Shown: positions 23,342 through 33,032, numbered from the stretch's first letter. The stretch: DNA of 64,000 nucleotides from Paenibacillus wynnii (GCF_000757885.1 NZ_JQCR01000002.1:2418001-2482000), one strand, 5' to 3'. Numbers and translations are program-made. Notes: generated by a model not told the origin, from the sequence alone.

Positions 23342-23878
23342 ATGCGGCATATTAAAGGAGATCAGCTTGTGATCCGTCTGTCGGAGATTCGTGATGCCCG
23401 CGAATTAATTATTCTGGACAACATGATCTGGACCGAAGATACCACTCCGGGCCGTCTAACCTGGTGCTCACGTGAGGATTATCTACTGCATGCCCCCCCC
23501 GGCTCACAGCTGGTAGCTGTGGAAGAAGGTCTTTTATGCGGATATGTGGGCTTTGGCCACCCTACGGGTATGGAGAGCAATCGTCATGTCCTCGAGATTA
23601 ATATCGCTGTGCATCCGCGCTGCCAACGCTCAGGTATAGGGCATAGACTTATGGAGACCATGAAGAAGATGGCAGCGGATAAGGGAATCCGTAAGCTTCG
23701 GTTACGGGTGTTATCCTGCAACCAAGCCGCGCTCTCTTTCTATACCAAGTGTGGCTTTCAGGAGGAGGGACGGTTGAGAGATGAATTTTATCTAGGCGGC
23801 CGATATGTAGATGAGGTATTCATGAGCTTCCTGCTAACCCGGAACAACCCTAATGACGAGCGGAGGGTAAATCAATGA
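23342..23878 (+). CDS. GNAT-family N-acetyltransferase
   Basis: 178 residues, start behind GGGAGG. The acetyl-CoA motif is VHPRCQRSGIGHRLMETMKKMA (R/QxxGxG/A type) and the C-terminal NQAALSFYTKCGFQEEGRLRDEFYLGG is typical of RimI/YhhY-like small-molecule or protein acetylases. A run of eight C residues at 23493-23500 lies inside the frame (encoding His-Ala-Pro-Pro-Gly). The stop overlaps the start of the MOSC gene (ATGA), so the two are co-translated. Substrate unknown. Confidence 0.88.
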   Translation: MRHIKGDQLVIRLSEIRDARELIILDNMIWTEDTTPGRLTWCSREDYLLHAPPGSQLVAVEEGLLCGYVGFGHPTGMESNRHVLEINIAVHPRCQRSGIGHRLMETMKKMAADKGIRKLRLRVLSCNQAALSFYTKCGFQEEGRLRDEFYLGGRYVDEVFMSFLLTRNNPNDERRVNQ

Positions 23879-24519
23879 AAGTTGAGTCGCTTAATATAGG
23901 CAGACCTATTACGGTTGACTATCACGGCAAGCCGTTGGAGACAGGGATATATAAACGTCCTGCCGGAGGGCCGGTGCATCTGTCGGTTAACGGTCTGGAA
24001 GGGGATGGACAAGCTGATCTAGTAAATCACGGAGGTCCGGACAAGGCCCTGTGTGTTTATCCGCTTGAGCATTATGCTTATTGGGAAGAACAGCTTGATA
24101 AGAAACTGGAGTATGCTGCATTTGGAGAAAATATAACGACTACCGGCTTGTTGGAGACAGAGGTATGCATCGGTGATATCTATGAAATCGGAACCGCACT
24201 TCTTCAGGTTAGCCAGCCGCGTTACCCCTGCTTCAAGCTCTCACACAAGCATGGGGAGTCTGATATGTCCGTAAAGTTGTTGACTAGCGGATATAGCGGT
24301 TTTTATCTCCGGGTTCTGCGTGAAGGTGAAATTTCAGCGGACGACATCATTGTTAAAAAGCAGAGCGGATCGGGTGCTGTGCCTGTGTCCAAAGTTCTGC
24401 ATTTGATGGAGGTCGGACGTAAAGACAAGACAGGTCTGGCGGATGTAATTGAGCTGGACAGCCTTGCAGAAGGAATCCGCAGTAGGTTCCGGGATTGGCT
24501 GGGTTCCTCTGAAGATTGA
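23875..24519 (+). CDS. MOSC-domain protein, YiiM-like
   Basis: 214 residues; ATG overlaps the previous stop, with GGAGGG ahead. The MOSC fold is shown by the N-terminal VESLNIGRP, the GDGQADLVNHGGPDKALCVYP motif, FGENITTTGL, and QVSQPRYPCFKLSHKHG with the conserved Cys that holds the molybdenum cofactor sulfur or oxo ligand. YiiM-like proteins reduce N-hydroxylated bases such as 6-hydroxylaminopurine with the Moco, so it would be a cytoplasmic detoxification enzyme. It is a likely user of the Moco made by the moaA/mobA products in this window. Confidence 0.87.
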   Translation: MKVESLNIGRPITVDYHGKPLETGIYKRPAGGPVHLSVNGLEGDGQADLVNHGGPDKALCVYPLEHYAYWEEQLDKKLEYAAFGENITTTGLLETEVCIGDIYEIGTALLQVSQPRYPCFKLSHKHGESDMSVKLLTSGYSGFYLRVLREGEISADDIIVKKQSGSGAVPVSKVLHLMEVGRKDKTGLADVIELDSLAEGIRSRFRDWLGSSED

Positions 24520-24521
24520 TT

Positions 24522-24757
24522 TAAGATATTAACTTAAGGCTCAGGCGTCACTACCGTGAAGATTTGGACTTCCGGCCGCTGTTGTATCCAGATTTCTTTG
24601 ATTTAACTCGCTTTTAGCGGTTGAAATCCGGATACAGCTTATGCTTTCGAAGCGAGCTTTCCTACGGAAAGCTTTCGGGCGGTCGCTATAGCTCCTTACA
24701 GTTCCAAATTTCGTTCCTTTTCGCTTTTTGTTATTTTTTTTGTTCAGCTTATATAGA
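24522..24757 (-). repeat. Element A, copy 2 (inverted relative to copy 1)
   Basis: About 235 bases nearly identical to 5591-5825 but on the other strand, occupying the gap between the MOSC gene and its terminator. The branch AGCTTTCC-TAC-GGAAAGCT is perfect here, and the long arm pairs GTATCCAG with CCGGATAC. Two near-identical copies about 19 kb apart in inverted orientation could recombine and flip the segment between them. No target duplications are seen. Confidence 0.75.
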
Positions 24758-24768
24758 CCGCTTATGAT

Positions 24769-24816
24769 TAAAAAAGGAAGCTGAAGGCACCGGGCCTTCA
24801 GCTTCCTTTTTTTTTG
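24769..24816. terminator. Bidirectional terminator between convergent transcripts
   Basis: AAAAAAGGAAGCTGAAGG pairs perfectly with CCTTCAGCTTCCTTTTTT around CACCGGG. It serves the MOSC operon on the plus strand and the acetyltransferase gene on the minus strand. Confidence 0.9.
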
Positions 24817-24885
24817 AAATATAAGAATTTATATGTGCCACAATATAAATTATCCATCCTTCTATTTTTAGCGTACCTGGCGGGT

Positions 24886-25434
24886 TTAGCTAAGCAGTCG
24901 CCATTCACTGCGCAATAAACCGTACACGGCATGGTTGACGTAACCGGAGGGCAGCTTTTCGACTTGCCGAATCACACCTTCGAGTACAAATCCAAGCCGC
25001 TCTGGAATTCCCCTGCTGGGTGTATTCCCTGTGGCACAGCGGATTTCAACCCGTTCAAGCTCCATTTCAAGCAGGGCATAATCAACGAAGACCCGGCAGG
25101 CGCTGGTCATGTAGCCTTTACCTTCAAAGCCCTGACCCAGCCAATAGCCAATGCCCACAGAACGGTTGCGCCAGTCAATCTCGTGGTATCCGATGATGCC
25201 GGCAAGCTCTCCGCGAACCCATAAGCCGGCGGTAAAACCGCCATTATCCGTGGCTTGCTTGATGGCATTTTTGACAAAACTGACGATGTGATCCTGTTCG
25301 GTAACGGCATCCACCCAAGGCAGCCAATGTCGCAATCGTTCACGGGAACGTTCTACTAACAAGTATAAAGGGCGTGAGTGCTCTGGTGCCAGCGGCTTCA
25401 GCATCAGCTCATCGTCGATGACATAGTTGAACAT
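24886..25434 (-). CDS. RimJ/RimL-type GNAT acetyltransferase
   Basis: 182 residues; start supported by GGGAGGAGAGGG. The layout is that of RimL/YdaF-like enzymes: RPLYLLVERSRERLRHWLPWVD, GIIGYHEIDWRNRSVGIGYWLGQGFEGKGYMTSA with the acetyl-CoA loop, and LERVEIRCATGNTPSRGIPERLGFVLEGVIR. Such enzymes acetylate ribosomal-protein N-termini or small amines; the actual target cannot be inferred. It is monocistronic and divergent from glnS. Confidence 0.88.
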   Translation of the reverse strand: MFNYVIDDELMLKPLAPEHSRPLYLLVERSRERLRHWLPWVDAVTEQDHIVSFVKNAIKQATDNGGFTAGLWVRGELAGIIGYHEIDWRNRSVGIGYWLGQGFEGKGYMTSACRVFVDYALLEMELERVEIRCATGNTPSRGIPERLGFVLEGVIRQVEKLPSGYVNHAVYGLLRSEWRLLS

Positions 25435-25548
25435 GCGGTCCCTCTCCTCCCGTACATAGCTGTATTAATCCAATGCTACTCTATCGCCGGGAAGGAAGTC
25501 AAAAGGTTCTAAGCATTTCCTGAGTGTTTTGCGGTATGCCTGCTTTTA

Positions 25549-25577
25549 TTGAACAATCCACGGTTAACGGGTATATT
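25549..25577 (+). promoter_or_regulatory. Promoter of glnS
   Basis: TTGAAC (25549-25554), a 17-base spacer and TATATT (25572-25577), about 60 bases before the GTG start. On the other strand a weaker pair (TTGACT, read from 25502-25497) could serve the divergent acetyltransferase gene. Confidence 0.6.
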
Positions 25578-25637
25578 AGTAGGAAACATATTTGTGCCCA
25601 TGAAGTGGTACTAATACAGAATGAAAGGTTGATATCT

Positions 25638-27344
25638 GTGGAGAACCGTAGCACCCCCTCCAATTTCATTAAGAATATTATTACCGAAGATATCCGTTCG
25701 GGCAAAGTAAAGGAAGTCATTACCCGCTTTCCGCCGGAACCTAACGGTTATTTACATATCGGGCATGCGAAAGCGATCTGGATTAACTTTACCTTGGCGG
25801 ATGAGTTTGGCGGCAAAACCAACCTTCGCTTCGATGACACAAATCCGGTTAAAGAGGATACGGAATATGTGCAATCGATCCAAGAAGATGTGAAATGGCT
25901 CGGCTATGAATGGGATAATCTTCGATTTGCCTCTGATTACTTTGATGAAATGTACGCACGGGCTGAACTTTTAATTACCAAGGGTAAAGCGTATGTGGAT
26001 GATCTCAGTGCTGATCAAATCCGTGAACTTCGCGGTACATTGACGCAGCCGGGACAGAACAGCCCATACCGTGAGCGGAGTATAGACGAAAGCTTGGATC
26101 TTTTCCGGCGGATGCGTGCTGGAGAATTCAAGGACGGCGAGAAGGTGCTGCGCGCCAAAATCGACATGACTTCACCTAACATTAACCTGCGTGATCCGGT
26201 TATTTATCGTATTTCCCATTCCCACCACCATAATACAGGCGATAAATGGTGCATTTACCCGATGTATACCTTCGCTCATCCACTGGAAGATGCGATTGAG
26301 GGCATTACGCATTCTCTCTGTTCCTTAGAATTCGAGGACCAACGTCCATTCTATGACTGGTTGATTACGGAAGCGGAAATGCCATCTGTACCTCATCAAT
26401 ATGAGTTCGGCCGTCTCAATGTGGCTCAGACGATGACCAGCAAGCGCAAGCTGAAGCTGCTCGTGGATGAAGGCCATGTCGATGGCTGGGATGATCCGCG
26501 TATGCCTACGATTTCTGGACTCCGTCGCCGCGGGTATACACCGGAAGCGATTCGCAGCTTTGTATACGAAGCGGGGATTTCGAAGAGCCAAGGTCTGGTG
26601 GAACTGCAGATGCTGGAGCATTTCATCCGCGAGGATCTCAAGCTGAAGGTTGCTCGTACGATGGCTGTTCTGCGTCCGCTTAAGGTTGTAATCACTAATT
26701 ACCCTGAAGGCCAAACGGAATGGTTAGAAGCCGAGAATAATACCGAGAATGAGGAAATGGGCAACCGTCAAATTCCATTTTCCCGTGAGATATATATTGA
26801 ACGTGATGACTTTATGGAGAACCCGCCGAATAAATATTTCCGCCTCTTCCCTGGGAATGAAGTACGCCTTAAGAACGCTTATTTCATTAAGTGCAATGAC
26901 TTCATTAAGGACGAGAACGGTGAAGTGGTTGAATTGCATTGTACCTATGATGTTGAAACCAAGAGTGGCAGCGGCTTTACCGGCCGTAAGGTTAAAGGAA
27001 CTATTCACTGGATTGAAGCCAGCCAAGCGGTTCCGGCAGAATTCCGTCTGCTCGAGCCACTGATCTCTGCTGAAGAGCCTGAGTCTGACCCAGAGGTAGA
27101 AGGACTAGAAGTCTCCACGGATAAGCCTGAACCAAGTTTTCTGGATCATCTTAACCCGAAATCTATTGAAATCCTGCATGGATTTGTGGAACCCGGCCTT
27201 AAGGACGTGGTAGCACAGGATAAATTCCAATTCTTCCGTCATGGATACTTTAATGTAGACAGCAAATACTCTACGCCGGGTCATCCGGTATTCAATCTCA
27301 TCGTTTCATTGAAGAGTTCCTTTCAGCCGCCTAAACAAGGGTAA
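25638..27344 (+). CDS. glnS: Glutaminyl-tRNA synthetase
   Basis: 568 residues from a GTG at 25638, nine bases after AAAGG; the open frame upstream lacks a ribosome site and is not homologous. Class I motifs: [17 protein letters not shown] (HIGH) and TMTSKRKLK (the KMSKS equivalent). The RFDDTNP segment, [31 protein letters not shown] and the C-terminal beta-barrel anticodon domain are typical of bacterial GlnRS, not of a discriminating GluRS. It charges tRNA-Gln directly. Many Firmicutes lack GlnRS and use GatCAB transamidation, so this gene is an acquired or retained alternative. Confidence 0.96.
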   Translation: MENRSTPSNFIKNIITEDIRSGKVKEVITRFPPEPNGYLHIGHAKAIWINFTLADEFGGKTNLRFDDTNPVKEDTEYVQSIQEDVKWLGYEWDNLRFASDYFDEMYARAELLITKGKAYVDDLSADQIRELRGTLTQPGQNSPYRERSIDESLDLFRRMRAGEFKDGEKVLRAKIDMTSPNINLRDPVIYRISHSHHHNTGDKWCIYPMYTFAHPLEDAIEGITHSLCSLEFEDQRPFYDWLITEAEMPSVPHQYEFGRLNVAQTMTSKRKLKLLVDEGHVDGWDDPRMPTISGLRRRGYTPEAIRSFVYEAGISKSQGLVELQMLEHFIREDLKLKVARTMAVLRPLKVVITNYPEGQTEWLEAENNTENEEMGNRQIPFSREIYIERDDFMENPPNKYFRLFPGNEVRLKNAYFIKCNDFIKDENGEVVELHCTYDVETKSGSGFTGRKVKGTIHWIEASQAVPAEFRLLEPLISAEEPESDPEVEGLEVSTDKPEPSFLDHLNPKSIEILHGFVEPGLKDVVAQDKFQFFRHGYFNVDSKYSTPGHPVFNLIVSLKSSFQPPKQG

Positions 27345-27393
27345 TGAGCCTTCTGGCGTTACTCAAACCTCAAGGTAAGGACAGGTGTATTCG

Positions 27394-29316
27394 ATGAATG
27401 AACGGCAGCGAAAAGTGTTACTCCGTTGTCTAAAGCAGGAGACCGGCCCCTTGTCCGCCGGGGTTATAGCAGGAGAGCTGGAGGTCTCGGAGAAGACGAT
27501 TCGTAATGATTTCAAGGTAATAGATCAATGGTTGTCCCGGAACGGCTTCGGACAGATTGTCCGCAAGCCGAACCAGGGCATCGTAGTTATGATGAGTGAT
27601 GAGCAAAGAAGTGATATTGCGGAGATGCTGAACGATCCCGGCACGGGATTATCTGAAGCAGAGCGCCGTTTGTTGGAGGCGCTGAAACTGCTTATCCTCG
27701 ATGCCCGAAAGGTAACGGTAGAGGAGCTCAGGGATCGGCTCTATACGAACAAAAATGTTATTTATGATGATATGGAAGCGTTGCAAAAACGGTTGGATGT
27801 CTTCGGCTTGAAGCTTGAAAACTCGCGTAAGGACGGTATTCAAATCCTTGGCGATGAAGAGAAGCTGCGGGACTTTTTCCTGACAACCGTTATGGGCATG
27901 CATTCCAACTGGATACCCGGACCCATTCTTAAAGAGCTGTTCCCGCATACGGATGCGGATAAAGCAAGGCATATCGTGAGACTGGCCGAACATAAGTTAG
28001 GTGTGGAATTCTCCGGTGAAGCTTTTCACTACTTGACCTATGCGCTGCTGCTGGGGACGTCTCGCGTTAAACTTAAGTATATTCTTGGAGTAAAGCTTGC
28101 AGTACCGAGTTCTAAGTACCGTGATGCTGCAGAGGAAATGGCTAAAGAAATCGAACGATCCTTCGTGCTTCGGCTTCCCGAAGCAGAGAAGGATTATTTG
28201 GCCTGGCTTGTTGGCGGGGCTAAGCGCCATGTCAGCTTCTCTCGGTTAGGGAGCACGGACATTTCGGAGGATGCTTCCCGTATGGGGCAACAGTTAATTG
28301 CCCTTGTATCCCGCCGGACCGGCCTGCCCTTTGATAACGATATAGAATTGGAGCGCGGCCTTACCTTTCATTTCGAGGCTTGTCTAAGTCGATTAGCCGG
28401 GGGGATATCTTATCCGAATCCTTTGCTTAAGGATATTAAGCGAAGTTATTATTATATTTTTGATACGGTGGCGGAGGTTGTGCATGGAGATAGTGTTCTT
28501 GCGGCCTATCTGTTCACCGATGATGAAATTTCTTACACAGCTCTCCATTTTCAGGCTGCTTTTGAGCGGCTGTCCAGACATGACGGCGCAGGAAACCGTG
28601 TCCTAATTGTATGCTCTATGGGTGTCGGGATCAGTATGCTCCTAAAGACAAAGATCTCACGCAAGTTCGTCTCCCTTACCGTTGTAGACGTGATCAGCGA
28701 GGAAAACTTACGGAGTGCCCATCAGGAAACACTGAAAGATATTGATTTTCTAATAAGCGTTATTCCTCTTAAAGGAGCGCCGTTGCCTGTAATAGTGGTA
28801 TCCCCCTTATTCTCTTCAGGTGATGAGGAAAGGGTGGACAGCTTTATCGAACGCCATATGCGCAGACGATCCTATCCTTTGTTAGCCAGTCTGCTGAATC
28901 CGGAACGGGTGATTCTCGATCTACCCATTGACCATCCGTTTGAGGCCATGATTGATCTTTGCAAGCTGCTTGAGACGGAGGGAAGCGTGAGCAGTGACTA
29001 CGCCGACACGGTTATGATCCGGGAAAAGCGATCGCCCACAACGGTAGGCGGCGGTCTGCTCCTGCCGCACGGGGAGTTATCACACATTAACCGTTCCTCT
29101 GCCGCATTAGCCCGTCTGAAGACTCCTGTCCAATGGGGAGACAGCTCCATTGAATGGATATTGCTTCTGGCTTATATTCCTTCGTCCAGAGATGAGCATC
29201 AGGCATTGTTTCGTGAGATTGCTGATATTATTGAGGACAATAATCTGCTTAACCGCCTGAAACTTGCTACTCCAGAAGAGATCGTACCGTTGCTGGCTGG
29301 AGAGGTCAGGGAGTAG
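27394..29316 (+). CDS. PTS-controlled transcriptional activator (PRD/EIIB/EIIA, ManR/LicR type)
   Basis: 640 residues from the ATG at 27394; a GTG at 27385 is a second option. Domains in order: an N-terminal helix-turn-helix (ERQRKVLLRCLKQETGPLSAGVIAGELEVSEKTIRNDF, about 1-60), a second HTH/Mga-like part, two PRD domains (about 185-400) that sense phosphorylation on His, an EIIB-like domain with the Cys loop VLIVCSMGVGISMLL, and an EIIA-fructose/mannitol-like domain with the His loop GGGLLLPHGE. HPr and the cognate PTS phosphorylate it to set activity. The fructose-family PTS genes directly downstream are the likely target. Confidence 0.92.
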   Translation: MNERQRKVLLRCLKQETGPLSAGVIAGELEVSEKTIRNDFKVIDQWLSRNGFGQIVRKPNQGIVVMMSDEQRSDIAEMLNDPGTGLSEAERRLLEALKLLILDARKVTVEELRDRLYTNKNVIYDDMEALQKRLDVFGLKLENSRKDGIQILGDEEKLRDFFLTTVMGMHSNWIPGPILKELFPHTDADKARHIVRLAEHKLGVEFSGEAFHYLTYALLLGTSRVKLKYILGVKLAVPSSKYRDAAEEMAKEIERSFVLRLPEAEKDYLAWLVGGAKRHVSFSRLGSTDISEDASRMGQQLIALVSRRTGLPFDNDIELERGLTFHFEACLSRLAGGISYPNPLLKDIKRSYYYIFDTVAEVVHGDSVLAAYLFTDDEISYTALHFQAAFERLSRHDGAGNRVLIVCSMGVGISMLLKTKISRKFVSLTVVDVISEENLRSAHQETLKDIDFLISVIPLKGAPLPVIVVSPLFSSGDEERVDSFIERHMRRRSYPLLASLLNPERVILDLPIDHPFEAMIDLCKLLETEGSVSSDYADTVMIREKRSPTTVGGGLLLPHGELSHINRSSAALARLKTPVQWGDSSIEWILLLAYIPSSRDEHQALFREIADIIEDNNLLNRLKLATPEEIVPLLAGEVRE

Positions 29317-29450
29317 CAGTTGTCTTTTTACCGGAAGTTGCGGAACTATTTCTGCCTCAAAGTGGCTTCCTTGCAGTTATGATATCTACATAACCCGTTC
29401 ATGCTAAGTAATGAAGGAATGTAGATAAGATACACAAGGAGGAGAAAGCA

Positions 29451-30899
29451 ATGAAGTTATTGGGAGTAACAGCGTGTCCTACCGGCATAGCCCATACGTA
29501 TATCGCTGCTGAGAAGTTAAGCAAGGCCGCCAAGGAACTTGGCGTTGAAATGAAGGTGGAGACACAGGGCTCCGTAGGTACGGAGAATGAGCTTACGGCT
29601 CAGGAAATCGCTGAAGCAGACGGCATTATTATCGCTGCGGATAAGGGTGTAGATTTATCCCGATTTGCCGGCAAGCCTGTTTACGAATGCGGAACTAAGG
29701 ATGCGGTCAAAGACCCTAAACGACTAATACAGCTATTTGTGGATGGAAAGATTGCTGTACCGGTAGGAAACAAGAAATTAAAATCGGTGGATGAAGCTAA
29801 GGCTGAAATTCGCGGGAAGCAAAATCCAATCTATCGTCACTTGATGAACGGTGTTTCCTACATGATTCCGTTTGTGGTGGTTGGCGGCTTGCTGATTGCC
29901 TTGGCATTAGCCCTTGGCGGTGAGCCGACTGCTAACGGACTGGCTATTCCAGAGGGTTCCTTCTGGACGAAAATCAGTGCCATCGGCGGAGCGGCCTTTA
30001 CATTCATGGTACCGATTCTCGCCGGATTTATTGCTTACAGTATTGCGGACCGACCAGGTCTGGCACCAGGTATGGTCGCGGGTTTCATTGCTGCGAACGG
30101 CAGCTTTTATGACAGCAGCGCGGGCGCAGGTTTTATCGGGGGGATCGTTGCAGGTTTTATCGCAGGGTATCTGGCCCTTTGGATCAAGAAGTGGAAAGTA
30201 CACCGTATGATTCAGCCTATTATGCCGATCCTCGTAATTCCGATTATTGCATCCGTTGTTACAGGCGCTGTATTCATATTCGTTATTGGTAAGCCTATAG
30301 CGTCCCTGATGACTGGATTGACAGACTTCTTGAACGGGATGCAGGGAAGCAGCTCTATCCTGCTTGCTCTAATACTAGGAGCCATGATTGCCTTTGATAT
30401 GGGCGGACCTGTGAACAAGGTAGCATTTCTGTTCGGTTCCTCGATGATCGGTGAAGGTAATATCTTCATTATGGGCGCAATTGCCGCAGCTATTTGTACA
30501 CCGCCGCTAGGTATGGGTCTGGCTACACTGTTCCGCAAGAACTTGTATAACAAAGAAGAGAAGGAAGCCGGTAAAGCGGCTTTGGCGATGGGACTTTGCG
30601 GTATAACCGAAGGTGCAATTCCTTTTGCAGCAGGTGATCCACTCCGTGTTATTCCAAGCTTAATGATCGGTGGTATGTCTGGTGCGGTTATCGCCATGTT
30701 AGCCGGAGTGGGAGACAGTGTTCCCCACGGAGGACCTATCGTAGCACTGCTTGGAGCTATAGATCATGTATTCATGTTCATCATCGCGATTATTGTCGGC
30801 TCTCTAGTAACAGCGTTATGTGTTAACTTCCTAAAGGGCATGAAAGTGCGCAAGTCGGAGACTATCGCTAACGATCATAAGCAGGCCGCAGGACAATAA
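29451..30899 (+). CDS. PTS fructose-family transporter, subunit IIBC
   Basis: 482 residues behind AAGGAGGAG. The N-terminal EIIB domain (1-100) has the phosphocysteine in GVTACPTGIAHTYIAAEKL. The EIIC domain (about 125-470) has around nine to ten hydrophobic segments, with HLMNGVSYMIPFVVVGGLLIALALA at its start, FDMGGPVNKVAF and the family signature GITEGAIPFAAGDP. It takes up and phosphorylates a hexose, probably fructose or mannose. The EIIA partner is encoded next. No 1-phosphofructokinase or mannose isomerase gene is adjacent, so the sugar stays open. Confidence 0.93.
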   Translation: MKLLGVTACPTGIAHTYIAAEKLSKAAKELGVEMKVETQGSVGTENELTAQEIAEADGIIIAADKGVDLSRFAGKPVYECGTKDAVKDPKRLIQLFVDGKIAVPVGNKKLKSVDEAKAEIRGKQNPIYRHLMNGVSYMIPFVVVGGLLIALALALGGEPTANGLAIPEGSFWTKISAIGGAAFTFMVPILAGFIAYSIADRPGLAPGMVAGFIAANGSFYDSSAGAGFIGGIVAGFIAGYLALWIKKWKVHRMIQPIMPILVIPIIASVVTGAVFIFVIGKPIASLMTGLTDFLNGMQGSSSILLALILGAMIAFDMGGPVNKVAFLFGSSMIGEGNIFIMGAIAAAICTPPLGMGLATLFRKNLYNKEEKEAGKAALAMGLCGITEGAIPFAAGDPLRVIPSLMIGGMSGAVIAMLAGVGDSVPHGGPIVALLGAIDHVFMFIIAIIVGSLVTALCVNFLKGMKVRKSETIANDHKQAAGQ

Positions 30900-30998
30900 A
30901 TAAAAATACAGATAAAAGAAGAGAGTGAGCCGTCCAAGATGCCTAGAACCGGCGGAAGGACGGCTTCATCCTCTATCTGGATAAGGAGTGTAAGACAA

Positions 30999-31457
30999 AT
31001 GCTGATTACAGAACTATTGGATAAGAATTATATCGAATTAAACCTGAAGGGAAGTACTAAGCAGGCGGTTATTTCTGAACTGGGGGATCTCTTAATGAAC
31101 GGCGGTGCTCTAACCGATCAGGCTAAGTATGAGAATGCTGTTCTGGCCCGCGAGGAAGAGGCATCCACAGGTATCGGCTTTGGGATTGCTATTCCACACG
31201 GCAAATCCGAAGGTGTTGCCAAACCAGCCATTGCCCTTGGCATTAAGCGTGAAGGTCTGGATTGGGAAAGTATCGATGATGAGGATGCTACGATTATCTT
31301 CATGCTCGCTATTCCCCAGCACCAAGCCGGTAATGAGCATCTGAAGGTGCTTCAACAACTATCCCGCAAATTGGTTGACGACGATTTCCGTGCTGCTCTT
31401 GCAGCTGCCGCTGATAAGGACGAGATCTATTCCTTACTCTCGCAGATCGCGGTTTAA
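30999..31457 (+). CDS. PTS fructose-family subunit IIA
   Basis: 152 residues from the ATG at 30999, ten bases after AAGGAG; a longer frame opens at 30939 but without support. The phospho-His loop is TGIGFGIAIPHGKSEGV. It passes phosphate from HPr-His to the Cys of the IIBC protein before it. The split arrangement (IIBC plus free IIA) is common for fructose/mannose systems of Bacilli. The 99-base gap from the IIBC gene is free of terminators, so the two genes are probably one unit. Confidence 0.93.
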   Translation: MLITELLDKNYIELNLKGSTKQAVISELGDLLMNGGALTDQAKYENAVLAREEEASTGIGFGIAIPHGKSEGVAKPAIALGIKREGLDWESIDDEDATIIFMLAIPQHQAGNEHLKVLQQLSRKLVDDDFRAALAAAADKDEIYSLLSQIAV

Positions 31458-31507
31458 CATCGATCTAAGTAGTTATAAAGACACACCAACGGACGGTTGG
31501 AACGTGC

Positions 31508-31587
31508 AACTGAGGCTGAATGAAGTGTAGAAATACACTTGATTAGGTGAAAACGAGCTACTGAGGCTGAATGAAGTGTACAAGTAC
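31508..31587 (+). repeat. Tandem intergenic repeat, two units
   Basis: ACTGAGGCTGAATGAAGTGTA occurs twice, at about 60-base spacing, each followed by a short palindrome (GAAGTGTA-GAAA-TACACTT and GTGTACAAGTACAAC) and TGATT. It lies between the PTS genes and the terminator. The palindrome resembles those of the 61.3-kb array. Confidence 0.55.
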
Positions 31588-31609
31588 AACTGATTTCGGA
31601 GAACAATAA

Positions 31610-31659
31610 TAAAAAAGCAGGCTTGGCCCTCCTTACGGATGCCAAGCCTGCTTTTTTAC
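31610..31659. terminator. Bidirectional terminator
   Basis: AAAAAGCAGGCTTGGC pairs perfectly with GCCAAGCCTGCTTTTT. It lies between the convergent PTS operon and the MFS gene and can serve both. Confidence 0.9.
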
Positions 31660-31665
31660 ATAAAA

Positions 31666-32892
31666 TCATAATAGTTCTATATCGAAAAACTCCTCTTCAA
31701 CATCTACAACTGGCCGATAGCCGCCCCTGAAAACAAAAAACCACATAAAGGCGAAGCCTAAAGAACCGATCAGAGCCAAAAACAGACCGAATTGGTACAT
31801 GCTCTGGGCACCGAGATACTGGAATAGAAAGCCGCCCAATATTCCCCCGATAATACCTGATAAACCGCTCCAGGTTAATGTATACAGAGCTTGTCCGGCT
31901 GATCGGTATGGACGGGGAACAAGAAGCATAGTTAGTTGTGTACCGACATAGAAATAACCGCCAAAGGTTACACTGTGCAGAATCTGGATAAAAGCCACCT
32001 CAAGCGGAGAAGTAGCACCGGCCATCAGCCACCAACGCAATGCAAACAATGCGCTTACTAGTGCCAGCCATCCCAGAAGGATAGAAATGTTACGCTTCAA
32101 AAATCGTTCGCAAAGGACGAAAACCACGATTTCCAGAATAGAGGACAGAAATACGGCGAGGCCCACCATCCCCTTGGAGCCGCCCATGTCTGTAATATAC
32201 AATGACATAAACGTATTATTCATCGTATTAGGTATCGACACCAGAATACCGAAGAAAATAAAACATAGAAAAAACGGATTGTGAAACAGTCTACCAAACC
32301 CTTTAAAAGGCAGCGGGGCAATCCCGATGGAATGGTTGGTCTTCGGCAAAGCAACTAATGCGAGCATTGATGCCCCTATTAAGGCTGCGAATAGATAGGA
32401 CAATACCGAGATGCCCATCCACTGGATAATCGGTCCGGCTAAAATAGCGGTCAGCGCCCACCCAAGTGAGCCCCAAAGTCTGAAAGAGCCGAAACGGCGA
32501 TTGGTACCGTCAATATAGCTTAAAATCATAGTATTACTCTGAGCGAACAGTGGAGTCTGAAAGAAATAGAACAAGATCATGGAAATATAGACCATCTCAT
32601 ATGTATTTGCCTGAAAAGCTAGCTGGGACAGGACCAGTGTTCCCGTCAGCATTAGAAGGACGATCCGCCGTATATTTTGATAACGGTCCGTCCATATTCC
32701 CCAAAACGGATTGGCAAAGATCGAGACGAACGGACCCAGCGACATAAGGGCTCCGATCTCCAGCTTGTTCATTCCGACATCTTGCAGGTATAGTTGAAAG
32801 AAGCTGGTGAACAGCACCATAGTTCCGTATAGAAAAAAGTTGAACCACTTCAAAGACGTGAAAGAAGGTTGCTTGTCAAAGTTCTCCCGCAA
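31666..32892 (-). CDS. MFS transporter, MFS_1-like (PPP/nucleoside-type)
   Basis: 408 residues from a TTG at 32892, eight bases after AAAGGAG; longer in-frame starts exist but their ribosome sites are poor. About 12 hydrophobic segments. The N-terminal SLKWFNFFLYGTMVLFTSFFQLYLQDVGMNKLEIGALMSLGPFVSIFANPFWGIWTD and the GSFRLWGSLGWALTA segment match the HcaT/NupG-like MFS group. Substrate unknown. It is divergent from mobA. Confidence 0.82.
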   Translation of the reverse strand: MRENFDKQPSFTSLKWFNFFLYGTMVLFTSFFQLYLQDVGMNKLEIGALMSLGPFVSIFANPFWGIWTDRYQNIRRIVLLMLTGTLVLSQLAFQANTYEMVYISMILFYFFQTPLFAQSNTMILSYIDGTNRRFGSFRLWGSLGWALTAILAGPIIQWMGISVLSYLFAALIGASMLALVALPKTNHSIGIAPLPFKGFGRLFHNPFFLCFIFFGILVSIPNTMNNTFMSLYITDMGGSKGMVGLAVFLSSILEIVVFVLCERFLKRNISILLGWLALVSALFALRWWLMAGATSPLEVAFIQILHSVTFGGYFYVGTQLTMLLVPRPYRSAGQALYTLTWSGLSGIIGGILGGFLFQYLGAQSMYQFGLFLALIGSLGFAFMWFFVFRGGYRPVVDVEEEFFDIELL

Positions 32893-33032
32893 ATTGGGCA
32901 CTCCTTTCCCGCAAAATGCCTTGCATTTCATGAGCGGCAATCAAGACCGCTTCTACCACTGTAACATGTGTTGAAAGGGGATACAAGATAAGAGCGCTTA
33001 CAAAGTTGTGTATAGGAAATGGAGTGGATAAT

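Noticed and set aside
23493..23500. C8 tract in an acetyltransferase gene as a phase-variation switch.
   Set aside because: Eight bases is only marginally slippery, the frame is intact, and the gene is not a surface or restriction function.
25435..25637. T-box leader upstream of glnS.
   Set aside because: No GGUGG-type antiterminator bulge, specifier stem or terminator; the leader is only about 60 bases.
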